DNA of 64,000 bases from Oceanibium sediminis (GCF_003265325.1 NZ_QGNX01000002.1:124001-188000); one strand, 5' to 3'; shown: positions 1 to 8,892, counted from the stretch's first letter. Notes: generated by a model not told the origin, from the letters alone. Made by a program: numbers and translations.

Positions 1-767
1 ATGGTGACTCCGAGCATGGCCAGGTCCTCACGGATCAGGTCCATCATCGCGTCGGTGGAAAAGGTGCGGACATCCTCAAGCCAGACATCCTCGCCCTTGC
101 CGATATAGGCGTCGCCGACCTTGTCCTTCAGCGCCTTGCCCACGGTGACGAGGTATTCGCCCGGATAGGTGCCGTCGGGAAACTCGACCGCCTGACCATG
201 CGCCTCGAGGTAGCGCAGGTAGACCGAGCGCGCCAATGTGTCGACCTGTGCGCCGCCGTCGTTGATGTAGTATTCCCGCGTGACGTCATAGCCCGCGAAA
301 TCCAGCAGCCCGGCCAGCGCATCGCCGAACACCGCGCCACGGGTATGGCCCACGTGCAGCGGCCCTGTCGGGTTGGCCGAGACGTATTCCACGTTGACCC
401 GTTGCCCCGCCCCCATGGTGGAGCGCCCGAAATCCGCGCCGGCCGTGATCGCGGCGGGCACGACCTTCGCCCAGGCCCCGTCGACCAGCGTCAGGTTCAG
501 GAACCCCGGCCCCGCCACCTGGACCGAGGCGACCAGCCCGTGCCCCTCGAGCCGCTGGGCAAGGGCCTCGGCGATGTCGCGCGGCTTCTTCCCGGCGGGC
601 TTGGCCAGCACCATCGCCGCGTTGGTCGCCATGTCCCCATGCGCCGCGTCACGCGGGGGTTCCACGGTAATGTTGTCCATCGAAAGACCCGCGGGCAGGT
701 CGCCCGCGGCGACCATGGCTTCAAGGGTTTCGATCACGAAGGATCTGATGTCGGCAAAAAGGTTCAT
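1..767 (-). CDS. argS: Arginyl-tRNA synthetase, N-terminal part (gene runs off the left edge)
   Basis: Class I aminoacyl-tRNA synthetase charging tRNA-Arg in the cytoplasm. The reverse strand is open from ATG at 767 to position 1, about 255 codons, beginning MNLFADIRSFVIETLEAM. The N-terminal additional domain is followed by the catalytic signature: EYVSANPTGPLHVGHTRG contains the HIGH-type HVGH motif at about residue 130. A GGAQVDTLARSVY segment follows, as in ArgS Rossmann domains. The C-terminal half, including the anticodon-binding domain, is outside the window. It lies 127 bp downstream of dgt on the same strand, so the two may share a transcript. Identification is firm; only completeness is unknown. 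Confidence 0.95.
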   Translation of the reverse strand, partial: MNLFADIRSFVIETLEAMVAAGDLPAGLSMDNITVEPPRDAAHGDMATNAAMVLAKPAGKKPRDIAEALAQRLEGHGLVASVQVAGPGFLNLTLVDGAWAKVVPAAITAGADFGRSTMGAGQRVNVEYVSANPTGPLHVGHTRGAVFGDALAGLLDFAGYDVTREYYINDGGAQVDTLARSVYLRYLEAHGQAVEFPDGTYPGEYLVTVGKALKDKVGDAYIGKGEDVWLEDVRTFSTDAMMDLIREDLAMLGVT

Positions 768-894
768 CTTCAGCTTCCAGTTCGGCGTGTTGGGCTGCGC
801 GTAGCACAGAGGGGGGCGAAGGGCCAGTTGCGCCGCACATTCACGCACGGGGCATCCCGCACGGCATGGGCATCGCGCCCGCGCCGGGGCGGGA

Positions 895-2034
895 TCACTT
901 GGCTTGCGTCAGCCCCTTGTGCGCGTGCAGCGCGAAACGGTCTGTCATGCCCGCGATATAGTCCGAAACCGCCCGGGCCCGCCCTTGCGGGCTGAGCGCG
1001 CGCACCTCGTCCCGCCAGGCGGCGGGCAGAAGCGCCGTGTCGGCCTGGTAGGCGGCGAACAATTCGCGCACCACCTTGTCCGAGGTCACGCGCATTTCCT
1101 TGACCGTCGGGTGGCGGTACATGTTGTCGAACAGGAAGGCGCGCACCTGCCGCAACTCGGCAAAGACCTGGTCGGAGAACCGCACCACTGGCGCACCGAG
1201 GCAGCGGATCTCATCCGCCGAGCGGGCATGGGCACCTGCCAGCCGGGCGCTGGATTCGCGCAGCACGTCCTCGACCATCACGCCGAAGACGCGACGCAAC
1301 GCCTCGTAGCGGCGGCGATCCTCGGCCAGGTCGGGGTACCTGCGATCCACCTCGGCGAAGGCAGGGCCGACGATGGGCAGGGCGCAAATGTCATCGGCTG
1401 TGAACAAACCGGCCCGCAGACCGTCCAGCAGGTCATGGTGGTTGTAGGCGATATCGTCCGCCAACGCCGCGACCTGCGCTTCCGCGCTTGCGTGGGTGTG
1501 CAACTCCAGGTCATGCCGGGCGGTGTATTCGGCCAGCACCTCGGGCACGTCGCCCATGACCGGGCCGTTGTGCTTGGCCAGCCCCTCAAGGGTTTCCCAG
1601 GTCAGGTTCAGCCCGTCGAATTCCGCGTAATGCTGCTCCAGGTGGGTCACGATGCGCACCGCCTGCGCGTTGTGATCGAAGCCGCCCCAGGGCGCCATCA
1701 GGTCGGCCAGCGCGTCCTCGCCCGTATGGCCGAAGGGCGTGTGGCCAAGGTCATGGGCCAGGGCCACCGCCTCGGTCAGTTCCTCGTCCAGACCCAGCAC
1801 CTTGGCGATGGTGCGCCCGACCTGGGCCACCTCGATCGAATGGGTCAGGCGGGTGCGGTAGTGATCGCCCTCATGCTCGACGAAGACCTGGGTCTTGTGC
1901 TTCAGCCGCCGGAAGGCAGAGGCATGGATGATCCGATCCCGGTCGCGCTGAAACGCGGAGCGATGCGCGGAGGGCGGCTCCGCGACCAGCCGGCCACGAC
2001 TTTTTTCAGGGTCCGAGGCATAGGGCGCACGCAT
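895..2034 (-). CDS. dgt: Deoxyguanosinetriphosphate triphosphohydrolase-like protein
   Basis: HD-superfamily dNTP triphosphohydrolase, which removes triphosphate from dNTPs (dGTP in the E. coli enzyme) and affects nucleotide pools. The 379-residue product has the HD metal ligands: THSIEVAQVGR around residue 64 and AHDLGHTPFGH around residue 93. The N-terminal arginine-rich RDRDRIIHASAFRRLKHKTQV is the family signature. The length fits the shorter type-2 subfamily common in alphaproteobacteria. The ATG at 2034 begins MRAPYASDP, a usual start. It is followed by argS on the same strand and is divergent from the Fe-S carrier gene, with an 85-bp shared promoter region. True substrate preference cannot be read from sequence. 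Confidence 0.92.
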   Translation of the reverse strand: MRAPYASDPEKSRGRLVAEPPSAHRSAFQRDRDRIIHASAFRRLKHKTQVFVEHEGDHYRTRLTHSIEVAQVGRTIAKVLGLDEELTEAVALAHDLGHTPFGHTGEDALADLMAPWGGFDHNAQAVRIVTHLEQHYAEFDGLNLTWETLEGLAKHNGPVMGDVPEVLAEYTARHDLELHTHASAEAQVAALADDIAYNHHDLLDGLRAGLFTADDICALPIVGPAFAEVDRRYPDLAEDRRRYEALRRVFGVMVEDVLRESSARLAGAHARSADEIRCLGAPVVRFSDQVFAELRQVRAFLFDNMYRHPTVKEMRVTSDKVVRELFAAYQADTALLPAAWRDEVRALSPQGRARAVSDYIAGMTDRFALHAHKGLTQAK

Positions 2035-2119
2035 GGGTCAGGCTCCGGGCACTTGTTGCGGCGCGGGATGCGCCTTACATTGAAACCTGCACTTAACGGA
2101 TCGAACAGGAAGTCGAAAG

Positions 2120-2455
2120 ATGCAGCTGACCCTGCCCCCGAAAGTCACCGACCGTGCCTACGCCCGCCTTGCAGCCATCAACGCAGAGGCGCAGACGCCG
2201 CAATGCCTGCGCGTGGCGGTGGACGGCGGGGGCTGCTCGGGCTTCCAGTACGACATCAGCCTGACCGAAACCCCCGAGGGCGAGGACATGGTGCTGGAAA
2301 AGGATGGCCAGCGGGTGCTGGTCGACCCGGTGTCCCTGCCCTTCCTGGCCGATGCCGAGATCGACTTCTCGGACGAGTTGATCGGCGCGCGTTTCGTAAT
2401 CCACAACCCCAACGCCACCTCAAGTTGCGGCTGCGGCACCAGCTTTTCCATGTGA
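2120..2455 (+). CDS. erpA: A-type iron-sulfur cluster carrier (ErpA/IscA family)
   Basis: A 111-residue HesB/IscA/ErpA-family protein that carries Fe-S clusters to apo-enzymes in the cytoplasm. The three conserved cysteines are visible: one in DGGGCSGFQYD at about residue 39, and two in the C-terminal SSCGCGTSFSM. Placement of a lone A-type carrier next to dgt is common in Rhodobacteraceae. ErpA versus IscA cannot be separated by eye, so the symbol is a best guess. Its last 36 bases overlap the convergent sulfotransferase-like gene. Confidence 0.88.
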   Translation: MQLTLPPKVTDRAYARLAAINAEAQTPQCLRVAVDGGGCSGFQYDISLTETPEGEDMVLEKDGQRVLVDPVSLPFLADAEIDFSDELIGARFVIHNPNATSSCGCGTSFSM

Positions 2456-3322
2456 CGGCGCGGCGAGGCTGGCCATTTCCGCCGCCATCGCCTGCGCCTC
2501 TTCGGGCGCGATACGGGCCGGGAAATCCTCGGGCCGCAGCATCCGGTAGCCGAGCGCGCCCGCCACGGACCAGTCGATCCGCGCGTTGACCCGCGCCACG
2601 GTCTCGCGGCTCAGCCGGGCCTTCCAGCGTTCTTCCCGGTAATACTGCCGCAGCGTGGCGAGCGCGGCCTCGCCCTTCTTTGTGTTGGCATCTTTGGCAT
2701 TCAGATCGTCGGGTGGGCACAGGCCAAGGGCGCGAAAGGTCGCCTGCGCCACCGCGCCAGGGGACTGGATGAAATCCTCAAGCCGCACGATCTCGGCCCG
2801 CAGGCCCGCGTCCCGCGCCGCGTCGCGATAGGTCAGCGTCGCCTGCGCCTTTTCCGCCCAGAGCACCAGCGGAGAGGCAAGGACCGCGGGCATCCCCTCG
2901 CGGGCCTCGCACATCCAGGGGCGCGCAGCGAAGGCTTCCAACGTGGCCGCGTTGGGGCCTTTCAGGTGATAGGGCCGCCGCGCCAGGCCGATCAGCCAGC
3001 TGTAGGGGTCGCGCATCATCAGGATCGTGCGCACCCCCGCGTCGATCATGCCCGCGCTAAGGACCGGGCGCGCGTGTTTCCAGGGATCATCCCCGGCGTG
3101 GCGCGTCGCGATATCGTCCCGCATGGCGTGCAGGTACATGCGTTTCCAGTGCCCCTTGAGCGCGGTTTCCACCGCCGCCTGAACCGCCCCGTCATAGGCC
3201 GGCATCTCGCCGCGCGCACCGATGCGATGCGCCACCCCCGGCACCTGCCGCAAGAGCGAGATCATCGCGCGGGTGCCTGTGTTGCGCTCTCCGAATACCT
3301 TCACGATCGCGGGATCGCCCAT
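2420..3322 (-). CDS. Sulfotransferase-like P-loop protein of unknown substrate
   Basis: A 300-residue protein that starts MGDPAIVKVFGERNTGTRA at ATG 3322. GERNTGTRAMISLL near the N-terminus resembles the 5'-phosphosulfate-binding loop of sulfotransferases, and a later IRxxxMRDPYSWLIGL-type stretch (residues about 99-112) matches the region that contacts the 3'-phosphate. There is no signal peptide or membrane segment. No acceptor is indicated; such proteins may sulfate glycans, lipids or small molecules, or may not be active. The 3' end overlaps the convergent Fe-S carrier gene by 36 bp. Assignment rests on two motifs, so confidence in enzymatic class is moderate while confidence that it is a gene is good. 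Confidence 0.7.
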   Translation of the reverse strand: MGDPAIVKVFGERNTGTRAMISLLRQVPGVAHRIGARGEMPAYDGAVQAAVETALKGHWKRMYLHAMRDDIATRHAGDDPWKHARPVLSAGMIDAGVRTILMMRDPYSWLIGLARRPYHLKGPNAATLEAFAARPWMCEAREGMPAVLASPLVLWAEKAQATLTYRDAARDAGLRAEIVRLEDFIQSPGAVAQATFRALGLCPPDDLNAKDANTKKGEAALATLRQYYREERWKARLSRETVARVNARIDWSVAGALGYRMLRPEDFPARIAPEEAQAMAAEMASLAAPSHGKAGAAAAT

Positions 3323-3462
3323 CTCCACACCTCCGCGCGCAGGGTCGCTCGCCAGGATTAACAATCGATTAACCCCGCAGGGCATCCGGGCGCATTTTCC
3401 GATTCAGAATTGAAGTCATTCGCGTTAGGACAGGCCCAGGGATCAGACGCAGGGGCAGCCTC

Positions 3463-4245
3463 ATGAAAATCGCGACGTTCAACATCAACGGGATCAAGGC
3501 CCGCCTCGGCGCGCTGACCGACTGGCTGGAGGAAGCGCGCCCCGATGTCGTCGTCCTGCAGGAGATCAAGTCCGTTGACGAAGGCTTCCCGCGCGAGCCG
3601 ATCGAGGACCTGGGCTACACGGTCGAAACCCACGGCCAGAAGGGCTTCAACGGTGTCGCCATCCTGTCCCGCCTGCCGCTGGAGGATGTGCGCCGCGGCC
3701 TGCCCGGCGATGACAGCGACGAACAGGCGCGATGGATCGAGGCACTGGTCGTCGGCGACCAGACCGCGGTGCGCGTCTGTGGGCTTTACCTGCCCAACGG
3801 CAACCCCGCGCCGGGTCCGAAATACGACTACAAGCTGGCCTGGATGGAACGCCTGCGCGACCGCGCCCGCGACCTGCTGGCCGAAGAAGAACCGGCGATC
3901 ATGGCCGGGGATTACAACGTCATCCCCCAGCCGGAAGATTGCGCCGATCCCAAGGCCTGGGCCGACGACGCGCTGTTCCTGCCCGAAACCCGCGCCGCGT
4001 TTCAGCGGATCGTGAACCTGGGCTTCACCGACGCGCTGCGCGCAACGACCGCCGCGCCGGAAACCTATACCTTCTGGGACTACCAGCGCGGCGCGTGGGA
4101 GCGGAACAACGGCATCCGGATCGACCACCTGCTGCTGACGCCCCAGGCCGCAGACCGCCTGAACGGCTGCACGATCGACAGCGCCGTGCGCGGGCGCGAG
4201 AAACCGTCGGACCACGTGCCGGTATGGATCGAGCTGGACGCCTGA
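3463..4245 (+). CDS. xthA: Exodeoxyribonuclease III (AP endonuclease)
   Basis: Base-excision repair enzyme that cleaves abasic sites and degrades 3' ends. The 260-residue product has the endonuclease/exonuclease/phosphatase fold: start MKIATFNINGIKARL, the metal-binding Glu in VVVLQEIKS (about residue 34), AGDYNVIPQPEDCADP (catalytic Asp and Asn) at about 147, and the C-terminal KPSDHVPVWIEL with the catalytic Asp-His. Length matches E. coli XthA (268). It is monocistronic. Its TGA and the stop of the next, convergent gene lie in one TGATCA hexamer at 4243-4248. Confidence 0.95.
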   Translation: MKIATFNINGIKARLGALTDWLEEARPDVVVLQEIKSVDEGFPREPIEDLGYTVETHGQKGFNGVAILSRLPLEDVRRGLPGDDSDEQARWIEALVVGDQTAVRVCGLYLPNGNPAPGPKYDYKLAWMERLRDRARDLLAEEEPAIMAGDYNVIPQPEDCADPKAWADDALFLPETRAAFQRIVNLGFTDALRATTAAPETYTFWDYQRGAWERNNGIRIDHLLLTPQAADRLNGCTIDSAVRGREKPSDHVPVWIELDA

Positions 4246-5403
4246 TCAGCCCGCGTCCGCGGTGACATCCGTCCCGTAGAGCCAGTCGAACTGCCCCAGC
4301 AACCCGCCCGGGGCAAAGCGGTCAATGGCGCGCAGGCCTGTATTGCGCGCCAGCCGAAGCGGCGCGCCCTGCAAGTGATAGATCCGCGCGTTGCGCACCG
4401 CGGCGCGCTGCACGCGCGTCGCACGCGCCAGCCGCCTGTCGGAATAGCGGGCAAGCGCGCTTTCGACGTCCCCCCCGCCTGCAAGGCAGTCGCGCAGGAC
4501 CCAGGCATCCTCCAGCGCCATGGTCGCGCCCTGCGCCAGGAACGGCAGCATGGCGTGGCAGGCGTCGCCCAGCAGGGCGGTGTTCCCCTCGTGCCAGCGC
4601 GGCAGCGCCGGATGATCGAACAGACCCCAGCGGATCACGTCCTCGGCCGCGCCAAGCACCGCGCGCACCTCGGGCGTCCAGCCGGCGAAGGCGGCCAGCA
4701 GGGCCCCCGGCTCGCCCCTGTGCGACCAGCCTTCCTCGGCCCAGGTGTCCCGCTCTTCCACCGCGACCAGGTTCCAGACCGCACCGCCGCGCAGCGCATA
4801 CAGGACTAGGTGCCGCCCCGGCCCGAGGCATAGCCAGGTCTGGCCCTGGTCCATGCCGCCGGGCATCCGCGCGGCGGGCACCAGGGCGCGCCAGGCGATC
4901 TGCCCGGTGAAGCGCGCCGCCGTGCCGGGGAACATGCGGTGGCGGAACCGCGACCTGACGCCGTCGGCCGCCACGACCACGTCGGCATCCGGCGGCGCGG
5001 CGGGATCGGCGGAGCGCGCGAGCAGGATCTCCGCCCCCGCGTCGCGCGCCGCGGTTTCCAGCAGCGCGACCAGGTCAGCGCGATGCAGCTGCGCCATTGG
5101 CGCGCCGTAGCGATTCTGCGAATGCTGCCCGAAGCGGACCTGCGCGATCTCGGCACCCGCAAGGCCATCGCGCATCGAGACCGCCTCGGGGCGGGTGGCA
5201 AGGTTCAGTGCCGCCTGCCCCAGACCGAGCCGGTCCAGCACCTTCAGCCCGTTCGGACCGATCTGCAGGCCCGCGCCCACCTCGCCAAGTGTTTCGGACT
5301 GTTCAAGAACACGCACCGCATGACCGGCCTGCGCCAGCGCCGTAGCAGCCGCCAGTCCCCCGATTCCGGCGCCGACAACGGCGATGGTGCGCTTTCTTTC
5401 CAT
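4246..5403 (-). CDS. FAD-dependent monooxygenase (salicylate hydroxylase-like)
   Basis: Group A flavoprotein hydroxylase of 385 residues. The N-terminal dinucleotide-binding motif GAGIGGLAAATALAQAG is at residues 11-27. DVVVAADGVRSRFR carries the DG motif that contacts NAD(P)H and FAD, and TALLGDACHAMLPFLAQG (about residue 285) carries the GD motif that binds the FAD ribityl chain. These three motifs in order define the family. Salicylate 1-monooxygenase and 3-hydroxybenzoate 6-hydroxylase are the nearest types, but no ring-cleavage gene or regulator is nearby, so the substrate is unassigned. It stands alone between xthA and dksA. Confidence 0.85.
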   Translation of the reverse strand: MERKRTIAVVGAGIGGLAAATALAQAGHAVRVLEQSETLGEVGAGLQIGPNGLKVLDRLGLGQAALNLATRPEAVSMRDGLAGAEIAQVRFGQHSQNRYGAPMAQLHRADLVALLETAARDAGAEILLARSADPAAPPDADVVVAADGVRSRFRHRMFPGTAARFTGQIAWRALVPAARMPGGMDQGQTWLCLGPGRHLVLYALRGGAVWNLVAVEERDTWAEEGWSHRGEPGALLAAFAGWTPEVRAVLGAAEDVIRWGLFDHPALPRWHEGNTALLGDACHAMLPFLAQGATMALEDAWVLRDCLAGGGDVESALARYSDRRLARATRVQRAAVRNARIYHLQGAPLRLARNTGLRAIDRFAPGGLLGQFDWLYGTDVTADAG

Positions 5404-5577
5404 GCGGGGCGACTAGCAGATCACCGGGGGGTGAAAAAGGGGCCCGATGCGTCAAGTGAGAGAGAGTATGAGAGAGAGGACTTTGCCGCCACAATCGCAA
5501 CGGCGGGGGCGTAACCAGGCGCGGCACGCCAGGTCACAGGGGTAAACAAGGTGCGGAAATCAACAGAAACAGCCTTC

Positions 5578-5596
5578 CGGGCCGAGGATCGGCCCG
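5578..5596 (-). terminator. Hairpin downstream of dksA
   Basis: A perfect 7-bp GC stem, CGGGCCG / CGGCCCG, with a 5-nt loop. It lies about 30 bp after the dksA stop in the direction of transcription. The downstream flank on the minus strand is only moderately T-rich (GGAAGGCTGTTTCTG). Likely the transcript end of dksA. Confidence 0.5.
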
Positions 5597-5626
5597 TCGG
5601 GGTATCCGCGTCAGCCGGCCCGGCGG

Positions 5627-6049
5627 TCAGTCGTCGCGATGAACCTTTTCGCGCCGCTCGTGACGCTCCTGCGCCTCAAGGCTCAGCGTGGCGATGGGAC
5701 GGGCATCCAGGCGTTTCAGCGAAATCGGCTCGCCGGTCGCTTCGCAGTAGCCGTAGGTTCCATCCTCGATCCGCCGCAATGCCGCATCGATCTTGGACAC
5801 CACCTTGCGCTGGCGGTCCCGTGTGCGAAGCTCAAGTGCGCGGTCGGTTTCTTCTGAGGCACGATCGGCAACGTCTGGAATGTTGCGGGTGCCTTCCTGC
5901 ATGCCTTCTATCGTACCCTTGCTGTCGGACAGAATCGCCGCTTTCCACAAGAGAAGCTTTTCTTTGAAATAGGCGAGCTGACGCTCGTTCATAAAGGGTT
6001 CGTCTTCAGCAGGCTTATAGTCAACGTCAAAGTTGGTTTCTGCTCTCAT
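5627..6049 (-). CDS. dksA: RNA polymerase-binding transcription factor DksA, cysteine-poor type
   Basis: Binds the RNA polymerase secondary channel and, with ppGpp, adjusts transcription during the stringent response. The 140-residue product has the coiled-coil region with the acidic tip (VADRASEETDRALELRTRDRQ, residues about 59-79) and the C-terminal globular segment YGYCEATGEP...LDARPIATLS. In canonical DksA four cysteines here bind zinc. Only the first is present; the other positions are Thr, Ser and Ala. Rhodobacter sphaeroides is known to use a functional DksA with a similarly reduced zinc site. It is divergent from moxR across about 190 bp and followed by a GC hairpin. Confidence 0.93.
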   Translation of the reverse strand: MRAETNFDVDYKPAEDEPFMNERQLAYFKEKLLLWKAAILSDSKGTIEGMQEGTRNIPDVADRASEETDRALELRTRDRQRKVVSKIDAALRRIEDGTYGYCEATGEPISLKRLDARPIATLSLEAQERHERREKVHRDD

Positions 6050-6239
6050 TTGGTGCGCTACCCCTGGTTATGCATGCGCCTCGCACCCAAGGAGTGGCAC
6101 GAGGCCGCACCGCTAGTCTCTCTATGCCGGTCATTTACAAACAAACGGACGGAATGTCACTAAGAACTTATCGGAAGCTCTGGAATTCCCGCCGGAATAA
6201 TTTACCGTTGCTGCAGTGCGTAAAAGGCTGACTCATCCT

Positions 6240-7079
6240 ATGAAATTCTCTTCTACCGACCGCTACATCGCCACCGACGACCTGACCATCGCGGTCAATG
6301 CCGCCATCACGCTGGAACGCCCGCTGCTGGTGAAGGGAGAGCCCGGAACAGGCAAGACGGAACTGGCGCGCCAGGTCGCGGATTCGCTGGGGCTGCCGCT
6401 GCTGGAATGGTCGATCAAATCCACCACGCGCGCCGCCCAGGGGTTGTACGAGTATGACGCCGTCAGCCGCCTGCGCGACAGCCAGCTCGGCGACGAACGG
6501 GTGGCGGACGTGGCAAACTACATCAAGCCCGGCAAGCTGTGGGAAGCCTTCGACGCCGATCACCGCCAGGTCCTGCTGATCGACGAGATCGACAAGGCCG
6601 ATATCGAGTTCCCGAACGATCTGTTACAGGAACTCGACCGGATGGAGTTCTACGTCTACGAGACGGGGCAGACGATCCGCGCGAAGCACCGCCCCATCGT
6701 CATCATCACCTCGAACAACGAAAAGGAACTGCCGGACGCCTTCCTGCGGCGCTGCTTCTTTCACTACATCCGCTTTCCCGATGCCGATACGCTCTCCGCC
6801 ATCGTGGACGTTCATTTTCCCGGCATCAAACCCGGCCTCGTCTCAGCCGCGCTGGAACAGTTCTTCGAGGTGCGCGAAACGCCGGGGCTGAAGAAGAAGC
6901 CCTCCACCTCGGAAGTTCTGGACTGGCTGAAACTGCTGCTGGCAGAGGACTTGGCCCCCCAGGATCTGCGCAAGGACCCGCGCCAGGCGCTGCCCCGGTT
7001 GCATGGCGCCCTGCTGAAGAACGAGCAGGACGTTGCGCTGTTCGAACGGCTCGCCTTCCTCGCCCGGAGGAATGGATGA
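6240..7079 (+). CDS. MoxR-family AAA+ ATPase
   Basis: A 279-residue AAA+ ATPase of the MoxR class, which remodels or matures partner proteins together with VWA-domain proteins. Walker A is GEPGTGKTEL (about residues 33-42), Walker B is VLLIDEIDKAD (about 104-114), and IVIITSNNEKELPDAFLRRC carries sensor 1 and the arginine finger. The start at 6240 gives MKFSSTDRYIATDD, the usual beginning; an upstream ATG-type start at 6216 is possible. Its stop overlaps the acetyltransferase start, and a VWA protein lies three genes downstream, so they are likely one functional unit. Confidence 0.92.
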   Translation: MKFSSTDRYIATDDLTIAVNAAITLERPLLVKGEPGTGKTELARQVADSLGLPLLEWSIKSTTRAAQGLYEYDAVSRLRDSQLGDERVADVANYIKPGKLWEAFDADHRQVLLIDEIDKADIEFPNDLLQELDRMEFYVYETGQTIRAKHRPIVIITSNNEKELPDAFLRRCFFHYIRFPDADTLSAIVDVHFPGIKPGLVSAALEQFFEVRETPGLKKKPSTSEVLDWLKLLLAEDLAPQDLRKDPRQALPRLHGALLKNEQDVALFERLAFLARRNG

Positions 7080-7528
7080 AAACACCGCTGATCCGCCCCC
7101 TGCGCCCCGAGGACGAGGTCGCCTGGCGCGGACTGTGGTTTGCCTACCTGGACTTCTACGGCGCCTCGGTGCCAGAGGAAGTCTATGCCACCTATTTCGC
7201 GCGGCTGCTGTCGGACGACCCCGGGGAATACCACTGCCGCCTTGCGCTGGTGGACGACACGGCGGTTGGGCTGGTGCATTACCTGTTCCACCGGCACGGC
7301 TGGAAGCTGGAAAATGTCGTTTACATCCAGGACCTTTACGTCACCCCCGCCCTGCGCGGCAGCGGCACGGGCCGCGCCCTGATCGAAACCGTCTATGTCG
7401 AGGCGGACGCGGCAGGTTGCCCATCCGTGTACTGGCTGACTCAAGAGTTTAACGAAACCGCACGAGTGTTGTATGACCGTGTGGGAGAAGTCACACCCTT
7501 CATCAAGTATCAAAGGCCGGCCTCATGA
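7076..7528 (+). CDS. GNAT-family N-acetyltransferase
   Basis: A 150-residue GCN5-related acyltransferase. The acetyl-CoA-binding motif A is LYVTPALRGSGTGRALIETV (about residues 87-106), preceded by the beta-strand region VVYIQD. The start ATG at 7076 overlaps the moxR stop (ATGGATGAA context), and the stop overlaps the next gene by 4 bp, so it is translationally coupled in the moxR operon. The product could acetylate a small molecule or a protein; nothing in the sequence decides which. Confidence 0.87.
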   Translation: MKTPLIRPLRPEDEVAWRGLWFAYLDFYGASVPEEVYATYFARLLSDDPGEYHCRLALVDDTAVGLVHYLFHRHGWKLENVVYIQDLYVTPALRGSGTGRALIETVYVEADAAGCPSVYWLTQEFNETARVLYDRVGEVTPFIKYQRPAS

Positions 7529-8892
7529 CCTGGAAAGCGCCTCTGACTGCCATCTGCCTTTTTGCCCTGGCGGCTTGCGAAACCGCCAGCCCCATCGAAA
7601 CGACCCGCGCCATCGACACGGTGAGCAACGTCAGCGACGTGTCCTTCCCGGTAGAGATCCGCGCCCGCGGCGTGCCACGCTCCAACATCGCGCTGGCGGA
7701 GGATTTCCTCGACCTGACTTTCGCCCTGGAGCGGGGTGAGCCATTGCGCGGCCTCCTGCGCCACGAAGCGCCGGTCCGCGTCTACATCCGCCCCGGCGGG
7801 CTTCGGGCCTACAGCCGGGACGTGGAAAACCTGCTGTCGCGTTTCCGCGCCGAGGCGGGGATCGACATCCGCACCACCACGGACCCGGCGCAGGCGCAGA
7901 TCCACGTGGACGGCGTGTCGCTGCGCGAATTGCAGCGCGTCGATTCCGGCGCGGCCTGTTTCATCGTCCCCGGAGAGACGAACTGGGAGGGCTTCCGCGC
8001 CCGCTCAGCCCGCGCGCGCCTGCGCTGGTCGGCGCAGACGACGCTGGGCACAACGGCGATCTTCATTCCCACGGACACCTTTCCGCAGGACATCCGCGAC
8101 TGTCTTCACGAGGAGTTGGCCCAGGCGCTCGGCCCCGCGAACGACCTGTACCGCCTGCCTGACAGCGTGTTCAACGACGACAACTTCCATTCCATCGTGA
8201 CCAGCTTCGACATGCTGATGCTGCGCGCGCTCTATGACCCGGAGCTGCGCTCGGGCATGCCGCGCCAGGTGGTGGCGGGAAAGATCGTGCAGATCCTGGA
8301 CCGGATCAACCCGGGCGGCAGCGGTCGGGGCGACCTGCCCCGCGCGCCCGCCTCGGCCGCGTGGAAAAGCCAGATCGAAACCGCGCTGACCCGGCGCAAC
8401 GCCGACCGCAGGCGGCTTGCCGCGGCCAACCGCGCGGTGGATATCGCGCGCGCCATGCAGCCGAACGACCACCGCCTCGGCGTCGCGCTGATCACCCGCG
8501 GACGGCTGAACCGGGCGCGCGATCCCGAAAGCGCCGCCGCCGATTTCATCGAGGCGCATGAGCTGTTCCGCGCCCGCCTGGGCCGCAACGACGTGCGCAC
8601 CGCGCAGGCGGCGCTGCATGTGGCGCTGGTGGCGCTGGAAACCCGCGACTACGCGACCGCCGGGCAGTTCGCCGACAGCGCGCTCGGCGCCGCGCGCGAC
8701 GGGCAGAACGCGGTGCTCCTGTCCAGCCTGCTGGCGGTGAAGGCCGCCGCGATGGCCGCGCAGGGCGAGCGGGCCGGCGCGCGCGCGTCGCAACTGGACC
8801 ATCTGCGATGGGCCCGCTATGCCTACGGCGACGGGAATGGCGAGCGGCGGCGCGCACAGGCCGAGCTTGAGGCGCTGACGCCGCGGCTCTAG
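7525..8892 (+). CDS. DUF2927 domain lipoprotein
   Basis: A 455-residue secreted protein with a signal peptide ending in a lipobox (FALAAC, Cys18), so it is probably anchored to a membrane facing the periplasm. The central region (residues about 60-240), including DCLHEELAQALGPANDLYRLPDSVFNDDN, matches DUF2927; the HEELAQALG helix recalls metallopeptidase-like HExxx helices but lacks a full HExxH. The C-terminal 170 residues are alanine/arginine-rich helices that look like TPR-type repeats. It overlaps the acetyltransferase by 4 bp. Function is unknown. Confidence 0.82.
   Translation: MTWKAPLTAICLFALAACETASPIETTRAIDTVSNVSDVSFPVEIRARGVPRSNIALAEDFLDLTFALERGEPLRGLLRHEAPVRVYIRPGGLRAYSRDVENLLSRFRAEAGIDIRTTTDPAQAQIHVDGVSLRELQRVDSGAACFIVPGETNWEGFRARSARARLRWSAQTTLGTTAIFIPTDTFPQDIRDCLHEELAQALGPANDLYRLPDSVFNDDNFHSIVTSFDMLMLRALYDPELRSGMPRQVVAGKIVQILDRINPGGSGRGDLPRAPASAAWKSQIETALTRRNADRRRLAAANRAVDIARAMQPNDHRLGVALITRGRLNRARDPESAAADFIEAHELFRARLGRNDVRTAQAALHVALVALETRDYATAGQFADSALGAARDGQNAVLLSSLLAVKAAAMAAQGERAGARASQLDHLRWARYAYGDGNGERRRAQAELEALTPRL

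Noticed and set aside
904-2589. A 561-codon plus-strand frame over dgt and the Fe-S carrier
   Set aside because: Shadow of dgt; it also runs out of frame across the real carrier gene.
5455-5485. GAGAGAG purine run as a functional repeat
   Set aside because: Only a few imperfect units beside the monooxygenase start; no sign of a gene or a conserved structure.
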